A DNA stretch of 8,618 nucleotides, taken from the NCBI GenBank assembly GCA_903828025.1, contig CAIKKO010000204.1, forward strand, positions 1 to 8,618. The letters run 5' to 3'. Every line of letters begins with the position of its first letter. Position 1 is the stretch's first letter. Positions 1-5,174 of the stretch are shown in pieces. A program made the translations under genes and the position numbers. Source of the stretch: an uncultured Sphingomonadales bacterium (GTDB taxonomy: Bacteria > Pseudomonadota > Alphaproteobacteria > Sphingomonadales > Sphingomonadaceae). The notes under the pieces are model-generated. The model did not search any database. It was not told where the DNA came from and was given only the letters and a program-made list of their open reading frames with translations.

Positions 1-677
1 GCGCGGACGAACAGCCCGAGGAGTTTCGCCGCGATATCGTCGCGATCAAGATGGGCGGCCCAGCGGCCAAGCTCAACAACGCGCTCTCGGGTGAGCCCAC
101 GGTCATCGGCCGTTCGCCCGACGCGACGCCGCTGGAACGCGCGCTGCTTACCATTGCGCCCACGCTGGAGGGCGCGCAGCGCTGCGCCGATATCGCGCGC
201 TTTGGCGATGTGCCCGAAGAACTGTGGATCGACTGCGTGATCCCGAGCCTGGTCGACGACAGCCTGTGCCCGCCGGGCCATCACATGCTCACCGTCTTCA
301 TCCAGTATGTGCCCTATCACTTGCGCGAGGGCACCTGGGACGAGCGGCGCGAGGCGTTTGCGGATTCGATCATTCGCCAGATTACCCGGCACATGCCCGA
401 TCTGCCCGGGCTGATCCTTGGCCGCACGATGCTCACCCCGCTCGATCTGGAGCGGATCTACGGCCTGACCGAAGGCAATATCTTCCACGGTGATCTGCAT
501 CCCGGCGCGCTGTTTTCGATGCGGCCGGTGCCGCGCTGGTCGCAGTATCGCACGCCGGTGGAGGGGCTCTATCTGTGCGGGGCGGGGGCGCATCCCGGCG
601 GCGGGGTGACCGGAGCGCCGGGGCACAACGCAGCGATGCAGGTGCTGCGCGATACGAAGGGACGGCGTAAGTCCTGA
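1..677 (+). CDS. PYROXD2-type NAD(P)/FAD-dependent oxidoreductase, 5'-truncated by window edge
   Basis: This is the C-terminal part (about 225 residues) of a flavoprotein oxidoreductase of the phytoene-desaturase-like/PYROXD2 family. The frame is open from base 3 to the TGA at 675-677, so the start and the N-terminal dinucleotide-binding fold lie upstream. The best evidence is the C-terminal pattern: FIQYVPYHL (about 297-323), LTPLDLERIYGL, then GNIFHGDLHPG (about 475-508) and finally GLYLCGAGAHPGGGVTG (about 564-614). The last is the FAD-contacting motif that ends these proteins, and the order matches animal PYROXD2 closely. Family members are flavin-dependent dehydrogenases or oxidases whose substrates are mostly unassigned, so I assign no reaction. 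The stop overlaps the start of the permease gene by one base (TGATG), indicating one transcript and coupled translation. A true carotenoid desaturase is less likely, since no carotenoid gene is visible and the tail is PYROXD2-like. Confidence 0.88.
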   Translation, partial: ADEQPEEFRRDIVAIKMGGPAAKLNNALSGEPTVIGRSPDATPLERALLTIAPTLEGAQRCADIARFGDVPEELWIDCVIPSLVDDSLCPPGHHMLTVFIQYVPYHLREGTWDERREAFADSIIRQITRHMPDLPGLILGRTMLTPLDLERIYGLTEGNIFHGDLHPGALFSMRPVPRWSQYRTPVEGLYLCGAGAHPGGGVTGAPGHNAAMQVLRDTKGRRKS

Positions 678-2080
678 TGGCAGGCGCAGCCCCTCATCCC
701 CCGAAAGTCATGGGTGTTGCCGATCTGGCGATGTTCTATGTGGTGACGGGGGTGAGCCTGCGCTGGATCGCGACCGCCGCCGCGTTCGGACCCAGTTCGA
801 TCCTGATCTGGATCGGCGCGCTGCTGTGCTTCTACCTGCCGTTCGTGCTCGCCATCGTCGAGCTGTCCTCGCGCTATCCGCAGGAGGGCGGGCTTTATAT
901 CTGGACGCGCGAAGCCTTCGGGCCTTACGTCGGCTTCATGGCCGGGTGGAGCTACTTCACCTCCAATCTGCCCTATTTCCCCAGCGTGCTCTATTTCGAT
1001 GCGGGCAATGCGATCTACATCGGCGGCGACAGCTGGCTGCATTTGCGCAGCAGCCCGGTGTTTTTCATGAGTTTTGCGCTGCTGGCGCTGGGGTTCATCA
1101 CGCTGATCAACATTGTCGGGCTGCGCTTCGGGCGCTGGCTCCACAATGCGGGCGCGGTCGGCATGTGGCTGCCCGCGCTGATTGTCATCGTCATGGGCGG
1201 GCTGGCATGGTGGAATTTCGGTTCGGCCACCGCGTTCACGCCGCATGCCTTTGTGCCGGTGATTGATATCCAGCACATGATCGCGTGGTCGGCGCTCGCG
1301 TTCGCGCTCTCGGGCGCGGAGACTGCCTCGTTCATGAGCGGCGAGATCAAGAACCCGCGCCGCACGATTCCGCGCGCCTTGCCGATTGCGGGCGTGGTCA
1401 TCGTCTCGTGCTATATCATCGGCACGTTTGCGGTGCTGCTGGCCATGCCCGCGGGTGAGGTCAACACGCTGCAAGGGCTGGTGCAGGCCGGGGCCGTCGC
1501 GGCAGGCAAGCTGGGCGCGACCTGGATCGTGGTGCCGCTGGCGCTGCTGATTACCGTGGGCAATCTTGGCGCGGCGAGCGGGTTCCTCTCGGCCACCGCG
1601 CGCATTCCCTTTGCCGTGGGGATCGACCGGCTGCTGCCGCCGGTGTTCGCGCGCGTCCATCCCAAGTGGGGGACGCCTTATGTCGCGATCCTGCTGCAAG
1701 GCGGGCTGGGCGCGGTGTTCTGCATTCTGGGGCAGGCCGGGACCGGGGTGAAGGGAGCCTATGACGTGCTGGTCAGCATGGGCATCATTGCCGCGTTCCT
1801 GCCGTTTGCGCTGGTGTTTCTGGCGGTCATCCGCCTGCAAGGCATGCCCCCCGGCGCACAGGTCACGCGCCTGCCCGGTGGGCGCTTCACTTCGACCGTG
1901 TTCGCTTGCCTTGGCTTTGCGACAACCGTGGCGGCGGTGGTGCTCGCGGCGTTTCCGGCATCGGACGAGCCCAACCAGCTCCTTGCCGTGATCAAGATCC
2001 TCGGCCTCACCGCCGTACTGCTGGGCAGCGGGACGTTGGTCTATGTCCTCGGCCAGCGCAGTGCCCGGCGCGCGGCGTGA
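677..2080 (+). CDS. APC-superfamily amino acid/amine permease
   Basis: A 467-residue polytopic inner-membrane protein of the amino acid-polyamine-organocation (APC) superfamily, of normal length for about 12 helices. It would import an amino acid or amine, probably coupled to a cation. Visible landmarks are a first helix with the glycine-rich break TGVSLRW (24-30), the loop ELSSRYPQEGGLYIW (62-76) typical of APC permeases, and SGAETASFMSGEIKNPRRTI (from 212), matching the family's GxE...E-NPxRxIPRA signature around helix 6. The ATG at 677 overlaps the stop of the oxidoreductase; a purine stretch GAAGGGA lies rather far away, 14 nt upstream. An in-frame ATG at 710 has no better ribosome site, so 677 is preferred. 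The gene's own stop overlaps the GTG of the TetR gene. Co-translation with a flavin oxidoreductase suggests it supplies that enzyme's substrate. The substrate itself cannot be read from the sequence. Confidence 0.9.
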   Translation: MAGAAPHPPKVMGVADLAMFYVVTGVSLRWIATAAAFGPSSILIWIGALLCFYLPFVLAIVELSSRYPQEGGLYIWTREAFGPYVGFMAGWSYFTSNLPYFPSVLYFDAGNAIYIGGDSWLHLRSSPVFFMSFALLALGFITLINIVGLRFGRWLHNAGAVGMWLPALIVIVMGGLAWWNFGSATAFTPHAFVPVIDIQHMIAWSALAFALSGAETASFMSGEIKNPRRTIPRALPIAGVVIVSCYIIGTFAVLLAMPAGEVNTLQGLVQAGAVAAGKLGATWIVVPLALLITVGNLGAASGFLSATARIPFAVGIDRLLPPVFARVHPKWGTPYVAILLQGGLGAVFCILGQAGTGVKGAYDVLVSMGIIAAFLPFALVFLAVIRLQGMPPGAQVTRLPGGRFTSTVFACLGFATTVAAVVLAAFPASDEPNQLLAVIKILGLTAVLLGSGTLVYVLGQRSARRAA

Positions 2081-2703
2081 GCGAGGCGGTGGCGAAGCCT
2101 GTGCGCAAGCCTCGCGCCCGGCGCGAATCCCCGCTCGTGCGGCGGGGGGACTTGCTGGCCGCTACGGTCAGCTGCCTCGCCCGGCTCGGCCCGCGCGGCA
2201 CCACGGGGCGCGAGATCTGCCGCCAGGCCGGGGTCAGCCACGGGTTGCTGCGGCACTATTTCCGCAATCCGGACAACCTCCTGCTCGAGACGTACGAGCA
2301 GCTGTGCGAGGACATGCTCGCGCATCTTGAGGCCGTGGCAGCCCCGTTCGAGGCCGATCCGTGGGACGCGCTGCACCGCTATTTCGTGGCGGTGTTTTCG
2401 GACGAATGGGCGAGCCCGGAGATCATCGGCGCGTGGATGGTGTTCTGGCAGCAGGCCCGCAGCCGCGAGGATTTCGCCGCCGTCAGCCACGCCTTCAACA
2501 TGCGCCAGCGTGCACTGCTCGAACGGCTCGTGGGGCGTCTGCCGCTTCCGGCGGCGGGCCTGCCCATGGCCGATGCCATCGCGCTGCTTTCGGCGGTGCT
2601 CGATGGGCTGTGGATTGAATACTACCTATCCAATACCCGCACCCCGCGCGCGCGCTGCGTAGCGCTGTGCGATTCAGCGGCGCGGCGGCTGTTTGCGCCA
2701 TGA
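2077..2703 (+). CDS. TetR-family transcriptional regulator, BetI-like
   Basis: A 208-residue DNA-binding regulator of normal TetR size. The N-terminal helix-turn-helix spans about residues 44-63 (TGREICRQAGVSHGLLRHYF), preceded by a basic tail rich in Arg/Lys/Pro. The ligand domain resembles choline-responsive BetI and relatives (TetR_C_6 type): a W-x-x-FW motif (WMVFWQQA), N-x-R...L, and near the end LLSAVLDGLWIEYYLS, which parallels the LxALIDGLWLR stretch of BetI. The frame stays open upstream into the permease gene as far as 1906. I chose the GTG at 2077 because it overlaps the permease stop by four bases (GTGA) and leaves a short tail before the conserved core. No good Shine-Dalgarno is seen, so translation is probably coupled. 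As the last gene of the trio it likely represses this operon in response to the transported or oxidised compound (inference). The family resemblance does not show that the ligand is choline. Confidence 0.86.
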   Translation: MSEAVAKPVRKPRARRESPLVRRGDLLAATVSCLARLGPRGTTGREICRQAGVSHGLLRHYFRNPDNLLLETYEQLCEDMLAHLEAVAAPFEADPWDALHRYFVAVFSDEWASPEIIGAWMVFWQQARSREDFAAVSHAFNMRQRALLERLVGRLPLPAAGLPMADAIALLSAVLDGLWIEYYLSNTRTPRARCVALCDSAARRLFAP

Positions 2704-2704
2704 A

Positions 2705-2728
2705 GGTGTGCTAGGGGACAAGCCCACC
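2705..2728 (+). other. Imperfect hairpin between the TetR and VIT genes
   Basis: GGTGTGCT (2705-2712) can pair with AGCCCACC (2721-2728) in seven of eight positions, closing an 8-base loop, AGGGGACA. No T-run follows, so it is not a standard rho-independent terminator. The loop holds the most Shine-Dalgarno-like run before the VIT gene (AGGGGA), though it is too far from the ATG at 2746 to serve it well. It may be an incidental fold in GC-rich DNA. Confidence 0.25.
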
Positions 2729-2745
2729 AGCGATTGGAACCGGCG

Positions 2746-3447
2746 ATGGCCCGCGCAAGATTTCACGCCGAAAAGCATCTCGTTTCGCGCATCGGCTGGC
2801 TTCGCGCCGCCGTACTTGGTGCCAATGACGGGATTGTCTCGACCGCCAGCCTGATCATCGGCGTGGCGGCGGCGGCGGCCAAACCGGCGGATATCCTCAT
2901 TGCAGGCGCGGCCGGGCTGGTCGCAGGCGCGATGTCGATGGCGGCAGGCGAATATGTCTCGGTCAGCTCGCAGGCCGATACCGAACAGGCAGACCTTGCG
3001 CGCGAGCGGGCCGAACTGGCCGCCGACCCCGAAGCCGAAGTGCGCGAACTGGCCGGGATCTACATCAAGCGCGGGCTCGATCCGGCGACGGCGGACACTG
3101 CGGCGCGGCAGTTGATGGCCAAGGACGCGCTGGGGGCGCACGCGCACGACGAACTCGGCATTTCCGAAGTGACCACCGCGCGCCCGATCCAGGCCGCGCT
3201 GACGTCTGCGGCGACGTTCACGGCCGGGGCCGCGCTGCCGCTGGCCATCGTGCTGCTCGCACCGGCAGGCCTGCTGGTGGAGATCGAGGCGGCCGGTTCG
3301 CTGCTGTTCCTTGCCCTGCTCGGCGCGATCGGTGCGCGAGCAGGCGGCGCGCCGGTGCTGACCGCCACCGTGCGGGTTACCTTCTGGGGCGCGCTGGCGA
3401 TGGCGCTGACGGCGGGGATCGGCCGTCTGGTGGGTACGGCGGTGTGA
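2746..3447 (+). CDS. VIT1/CCC1-family metal transporter
   Basis: A 233-residue integral membrane protein of the VIT (vacuolar iron transporter)/CCC1 family, full length for bacterial members. Eukaryotic relatives move Fe2+ or Mn2+ out of the cytoplasm in exchange for protons; bacterial ones are thought to act in Fe/Mn efflux or detoxification. Visible landmarks are H-x-E-x-H (residues 7-11), the helix-1 signature LRAAVLGANDGIVSTASL (19-36), and the helix-2 end MAAGEYVSVSSQADTE (65-80). A charged, Glu-rich cytoplasmic segment follows (about 80-140) that corresponds to the metal-binding domain and ends in HAHDELGI (from 132). Three hydrophobic helices complete the fold. I chose the ATG at 2746. 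An in-frame TTG at 2734 would add four residues and cannot be excluded; neither has a strong ribosome site. The gene lies 42 bp after the regulator gene on the same strand. I see no functional tie to that trio, and the metal specificity is not evident. Confidence 0.9.
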   Translation: MARARFHAEKHLVSRIGWLRAAVLGANDGIVSTASLIIGVAAAAAKPADILIAGAAGLVAGAMSMAAGEYVSVSSQADTEQADLARERAELAADPEAEVRELAGIYIKRGLDPATADTAARQLMAKDALGAHAHDELGISEVTTARPIQAALTSAATFTAGAALPLAIVLLAPAGLLVEIEAAGSLLFLALLGAIGARAGGAPVLTATVRVTFWGALAMALTAGIGRLVGTAV

Positions 3448-3541
3448 TCTTTTATAGTACTTAGTGGTAACATTTATTTTCGAGAAAGGCCCCGGGAATA
3501 AGTGGCTGAAGAGGGCGTTGTGGGTTCGAAAGGTTCAATTG

Positions 3542-3557
3542 GGCAGCAAATGCTGCC
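3542..3557. repeat. Perfect 7-bp inverted repeat (GGCAGCA-AA-TGCTGCC)
   Basis: GGCAGCA (3542-3548) and TGCTGCC (3551-3557) are perfect reverse complements around a two-base centre. As RNA it would fold as a 6-bp stem with an AAAT loop; as DNA it looks like a dyad that a dimeric regulator could bind. It lies 72 bp upstream of the RTX start codon. Confidence 0.5.
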
Positions 3558-3570
3558 GCGCGCGCCTTTT

Positions 3571-3603
3571 GCTTCGGCTGTGCACCCGCGCAGCTCCCGA
3601 AGC
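3571..3603 (+). other. Leader hairpin just upstream of the RTX ribosome site
   Basis: GCTTCGG (3571-3577) pairs with CCGAAGC (3597-3603), and CTGTGC (3578-3583) pairs with GCGCAG (3588-3593) with one G-U. The result is a stem of about 13 bp with a three-base bulge (CTC, 3594-3596) and an ACCC loop. It ends 14 bases before the Shine-Dalgarno. The short CTTTT lies before the hairpin (3567-3570), not after it, so it is not a terminator on this strand. A role in translation control or mRNA stability is possible but unproven. Confidence 0.45.
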
Positions 3604-3628
3604 CGACTTGCAATGCGAAAGGCACACA

Positions 3629-4420
3629 ATGTCCAACATCACTGGAACCGCAAACGTCGACACACTGACCGGCACGGCGCTTGCCGATACGCTGCTGGGG
3701 CTCGGCGGCAACGATACCCTGACCGCGCTGGCAGGGAACGACATCCTCGACGGCGGCACCGGCGCAGACACGATGACGGGCGGGCTCGGCAACGATACCT
3801 ATTTTGTCGACAACGTGGGCGACATGGTGGTCGAGCTGGCCGGACAGGGCACCGATACCGTCAACGCCTCGATCACCTATCAGCTTACCGCCAATGTCGA
3901 GAACCTGTTGCTCACCGGGAGCGCGGCAATCGACGGCGCCGGCAATGCCCTCGCCAACAAGGTAACGGGCAATGCGGCGGACAACACGCTCTATGGTTTT
4001 GGCGGCAACGACACGATCAACGGCGGGGCAGGCAACGACCGGATCGTTGGCGGCACGGGCATGGACACCTTGACCGGCGGCGCCGGGAATGATGCGTTCT
4101 TCTTCCTTTCCACCAGCGAATTCTCCAGCCACACCGCAAGCAAGGCAGATAGGATCACGGATTTCACAACCGGCGATCACATCGATCTCAGCTATATCGA
4201 CGCGATCGTTTCCGCGAGCGGCTATGGCGGGGGCGGCAACCAGGCGTTCCATTTCATCGGCACAAACGCGTTCCACAACCACACCGGGGGCGAGCTGCGC
4301 TATGCTGTCTCGGGCGGCAACACGTACGTGTATGGCAATGTGAACGGCGATACCGTGCCCGACTTCTGTATCAAACTCGACGGGGTTCACGCTCTGTCAG
4401 CAACCGATTTCGTCCTTTAG
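3629..4420 (+). CDS. Small RTX-type calcium-binding protein (probable type I secretion substrate)
   Basis: A 263-residue protein made mostly of RTX nonapeptide repeats (GGxGxDxUx), which fold into a Ca2+-binding parallel beta-roll after secretion. Block 1 covers residues 25-60 (LGGNDTLTA, LAGNDILDG, GTGADTMTG, GLGNDTYFV). A spacer at about 61-118 carries the usual DTVNASITYQL...VENLLLTG pattern. Block 2 covers about 123-158 (FGGNDTING, GAGNDRIVG, GTGMDTLTG, GAGNDAFFF). The rest (DRITDFTTGDHIDLS from 174) resembles the C-terminal domain of serralysins. There is no N-terminal signal peptide, and the last residues, DFVL, fit a type I secretion signal. No protease, lipase or adhesin domain is present, so the role may be structural or surface-associated. 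The ATG at 3629 is supported by AAAGG six bases upstream. No ABC/MFP transporter gene is in the window. Cys247 is unusual, since RTX proteins mostly lack cysteine. Confidence 0.87.
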   Translation: MSNITGTANVDTLTGTALADTLLGLGGNDTLTALAGNDILDGGTGADTMTGGLGNDTYFVDNVGDMVVELAGQGTDTVNASITYQLTANVENLLLTGSAAIDGAGNALANKVTGNAADNTLYGFGGNDTINGGAGNDRIVGGTGMDTLTGGAGNDAFFFLSTSEFSSHTASKADRITDFTTGDHIDLSYIDAIVSASGYGGGGNQAFHFIGTNAFHNHTGGELRYAVSGGNTYVYGNVNGDTVPDFCIKLDGVHALSATDFVL

Positions 4421-4421
4421 A

Positions 4422-4449
4422 CCCCGCCGTTGACCAAGCCGTTGCGGGG
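4422..4449 (+). other. Weak GC hairpin after the RTX gene
   Basis: CCCCGC (4422-4427) is complementary to GCGGGG (4444-4449), with a 16-base loop containing a repeated GCCGTT. It starts right after the TAG of the RTX gene. There is no T-run, so it could at most be a weak or factor-assisted transcription end. The 59 bp before the thioredoxin gene show no convincing promoter hexamers. Confidence 0.3.
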
Positions 4450-4479
4450 GTTGACCCGCATCGGTCGGAGATTTCAGAC

Positions 4480-4959
4480 ATGATGACCGTCTTTTCGCTG
4501 CGGCTTGCCCGCCGCGCGCTGCTGGCTGCCTGCGCGGCGCTTGTGGCCATGACCCCGATGACCGCACGCGCCGAGGCCGATGCGCTCGATCTTGCCAAGT
4601 ATCGCGGCAAAGTCGTCTATGTCGATTTCTGGGCTTCGTGGTGCGGGCCGTGCAAGCTCTCGTTCCCATTCATGGCGCAGCTTGCGGCGCGCTATCCGGC
4701 GGGCGATGTCGCGGTGGTGACGGTCAATCTTGATCGACAGCGCCCCGCAGCCGAAGCGTTCCTGCGGCAAGTGCACGGCACGCTGCCGGTGGTTTATGAT
4801 CCGAAAGGCGATCTCGCGAAAACCTGGAAAGTGGCGGACATGCCCACTTCGCTGGTGTTCGACCGCAAGGGCACGATGCGCTTCCGCCATCAGGGTTTCT
4901 TTCCCGGCAAGGCAGCGGAATACGAGGGCCACGTTTCCCAGCTGGTGCGCGAGAAGTGA
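4480..4959 (+). CDS. Periplasmic TlpA-like thioredoxin
   Basis: A 159-residue exported thioredoxin-fold protein. The N-terminus (about 1-31) is a signal peptide: basic LARR, a hydrophobic Ala/Leu core, and a likely cut after ARA. The active site is WCGPC at residues 54-58 (Cys55, Cys58) inside VDFWASWCGPCK. The cis-proline loop is MPTS (Pro122), followed by LVFDRKG and a final helix, so all thioredoxin landmarks are present. TlpA/ResA-type proteins usually reduce specific disulfides in the oxidising periplasm and receive electrons from a DsbD/CcdA-type membrane protein; such a gene lies at 6562. The ATG at 4480 has GGAG (4467-4470) nine bases upstream; ATG 4483 is an equivalent alternative. 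The next gene starts two bases after the stop, so the natural substrate may be the neighbouring lipoprotein with its terminal CxC (inference). Cytochrome c maturation is an alternative role, but no ccm gene is visible. Confidence 0.9.
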   Translation: MMTVFSLRLARRALLAACAALVAMTPMTARAEADALDLAKYRGKVVYVDFWASWCGPCKLSFPFMAQLAARYPAGDVAVVTVNLDRQRPAAEAFLRQVHGTLPVVYDPKGDLAKTWKVADMPTSLVFDRKGTMRFRHQGFFPGKAAEYEGHVSQLVREK

Positions 4960-4961
4960 GC

Positions 4962-5174
4962 ATGCGGACGCTCACTCTCATCGCCGCGCTCGCTGCGCTC
5001 TCGGGCTGCGCGCATATCGGTGCCCAACCTTGGCAGCGCGATGTGCTGGCGCGCAAGTCGATGCAGCTCGCGCGCGAACCCGCGATCATGGCGTTCGACG
5101 AGCACACCTATTTCAGCAAGGAAGCCGCCTCGGGTGGCCGTAGTTTCGATGGCGGAGGCTGCGGGTGCAACTGA
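4962..5174 (+). CDS. DUF4266 small lipoprotein ending in GGGCGCN
   Basis: A 70-residue lipoprotein matching the DUF4266 family, whose function is unknown to me. Residues 1-16 form a lipoprotein signal (MRTLTLIAALAALSGC); the lipobox LSGC gives acylated Cys16 and a mature part of only about 55 residues. Next come W24-QRDVLA, a helical stretch, HTYFSKEAASGG (48-59), and the strongly characteristic tail GGGCGCN with Cys67 and Cys69. The CxC could form a disulfide, bind a metal or accept electrons; which of these is not shown by sequence. I chose the ATG at 4962, two bases after the thioredoxin stop. A GTG at 4956 would add two residues and overlap that stop. The stop lies 10 bp inside the DUF3570 gene, and the codons for the final Gly run carry that gene's Shine-Dalgarno. 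DUF4266 and DUF3570 genes are, to my knowledge, regular neighbours. Confidence 0.88.
   Translation: MRTLTLIAALAALSGCAHIGAQPWQRDVLARKSMQLAREPAIMAFDEHTYFSKEAASGGRSFDGGGCGCN
5154..5158 (+). promoter_or_regulatory. Shine-Dalgarno GGAGG for the DUF3570 gene, inside the DUF4266 coding sequence
   Basis: GGAGG at 5154-5158 lies six bases before the GTG at 5165 and encodes part of the Gly-Gly-Gly run of the upstream lipoprotein. It decides the start of the downstream gene and implies that ribosomes finishing the lipoprotein re-initiate there. Confidence 0.7.

Larger units (their letters stand above)
3448..3628 (+). promoter_or_regulatory. AT-rich segment and long structured 5' leader of the RTX gene
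   Basis: The first about 35 bases (3447-3482) are strikingly AT-rich for this window and include TATAGT (3453-3458), a plausible -10-like element, but no convincing -35 hexamer sits upstream of it. The rest is GC-rich and carries an inverted repeat (3542-3557) and a larger hairpin (3571-3603) before the ribosome site AAAGG (3618-3622). The best reading is a promoter region plus a structured leader for the calcium-binding protein gene. No clear terminator for the VIT gene is seen here. The GTG at 3464 would extend the RTX frame through this leader, but that extension has no ribosome site and no RTX character. Confidence 0.5.

Noticed and set aside
569..1840. Minus-strand open frame of 423 codons opposite the permease gene
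   Set aside because: Its product is a run of Arg, His, Gln and Asp with no domain or hydrophobic core, the usual antisense shadow of a GC-rich gene. The + strand encodes a convincing APC permease.
1906..2076. Longer TetR product starting inside the permease gene
   Set aside because: The extra residues are a Pro/Arg-rich out-of-frame reading of the permease C-terminus. The GTG at 2077 with a GTGA overlap gives a normal-sized regulator.
3521..3540. GGTTCGAAAGGTTC resembling a tRNA T-arm or att-site remnant
   Set aside because: The flanks do not form the 5-bp T-stem, and no acceptor, D or anticodon arms or integrase gene are nearby. Chance similarity.
3464..3628. N-terminal extension of the RTX protein from a GTG at 3464
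   Set aside because: The added 55 residues are Arg/Lys/Cys-rich and unlike RTX proteins, lack a ribosome site and run through two inverted repeats. ATG 3629 has AAAGG at good spacing.
3461..4390. Minus-strand open frame of 309 codons opposite the RTX gene
   Set aside because: Produced by antisense reading of repeated RTX codons. It has no recognisable family and covers the leader as well.
4421..4479. TTGACC at 4430 and 4451 as -35 boxes for a thioredoxin operon promoter
   Set aside because: No -10-like hexamer occurs 16-18 bases downstream of either copy, so a promoter here cannot be supported.
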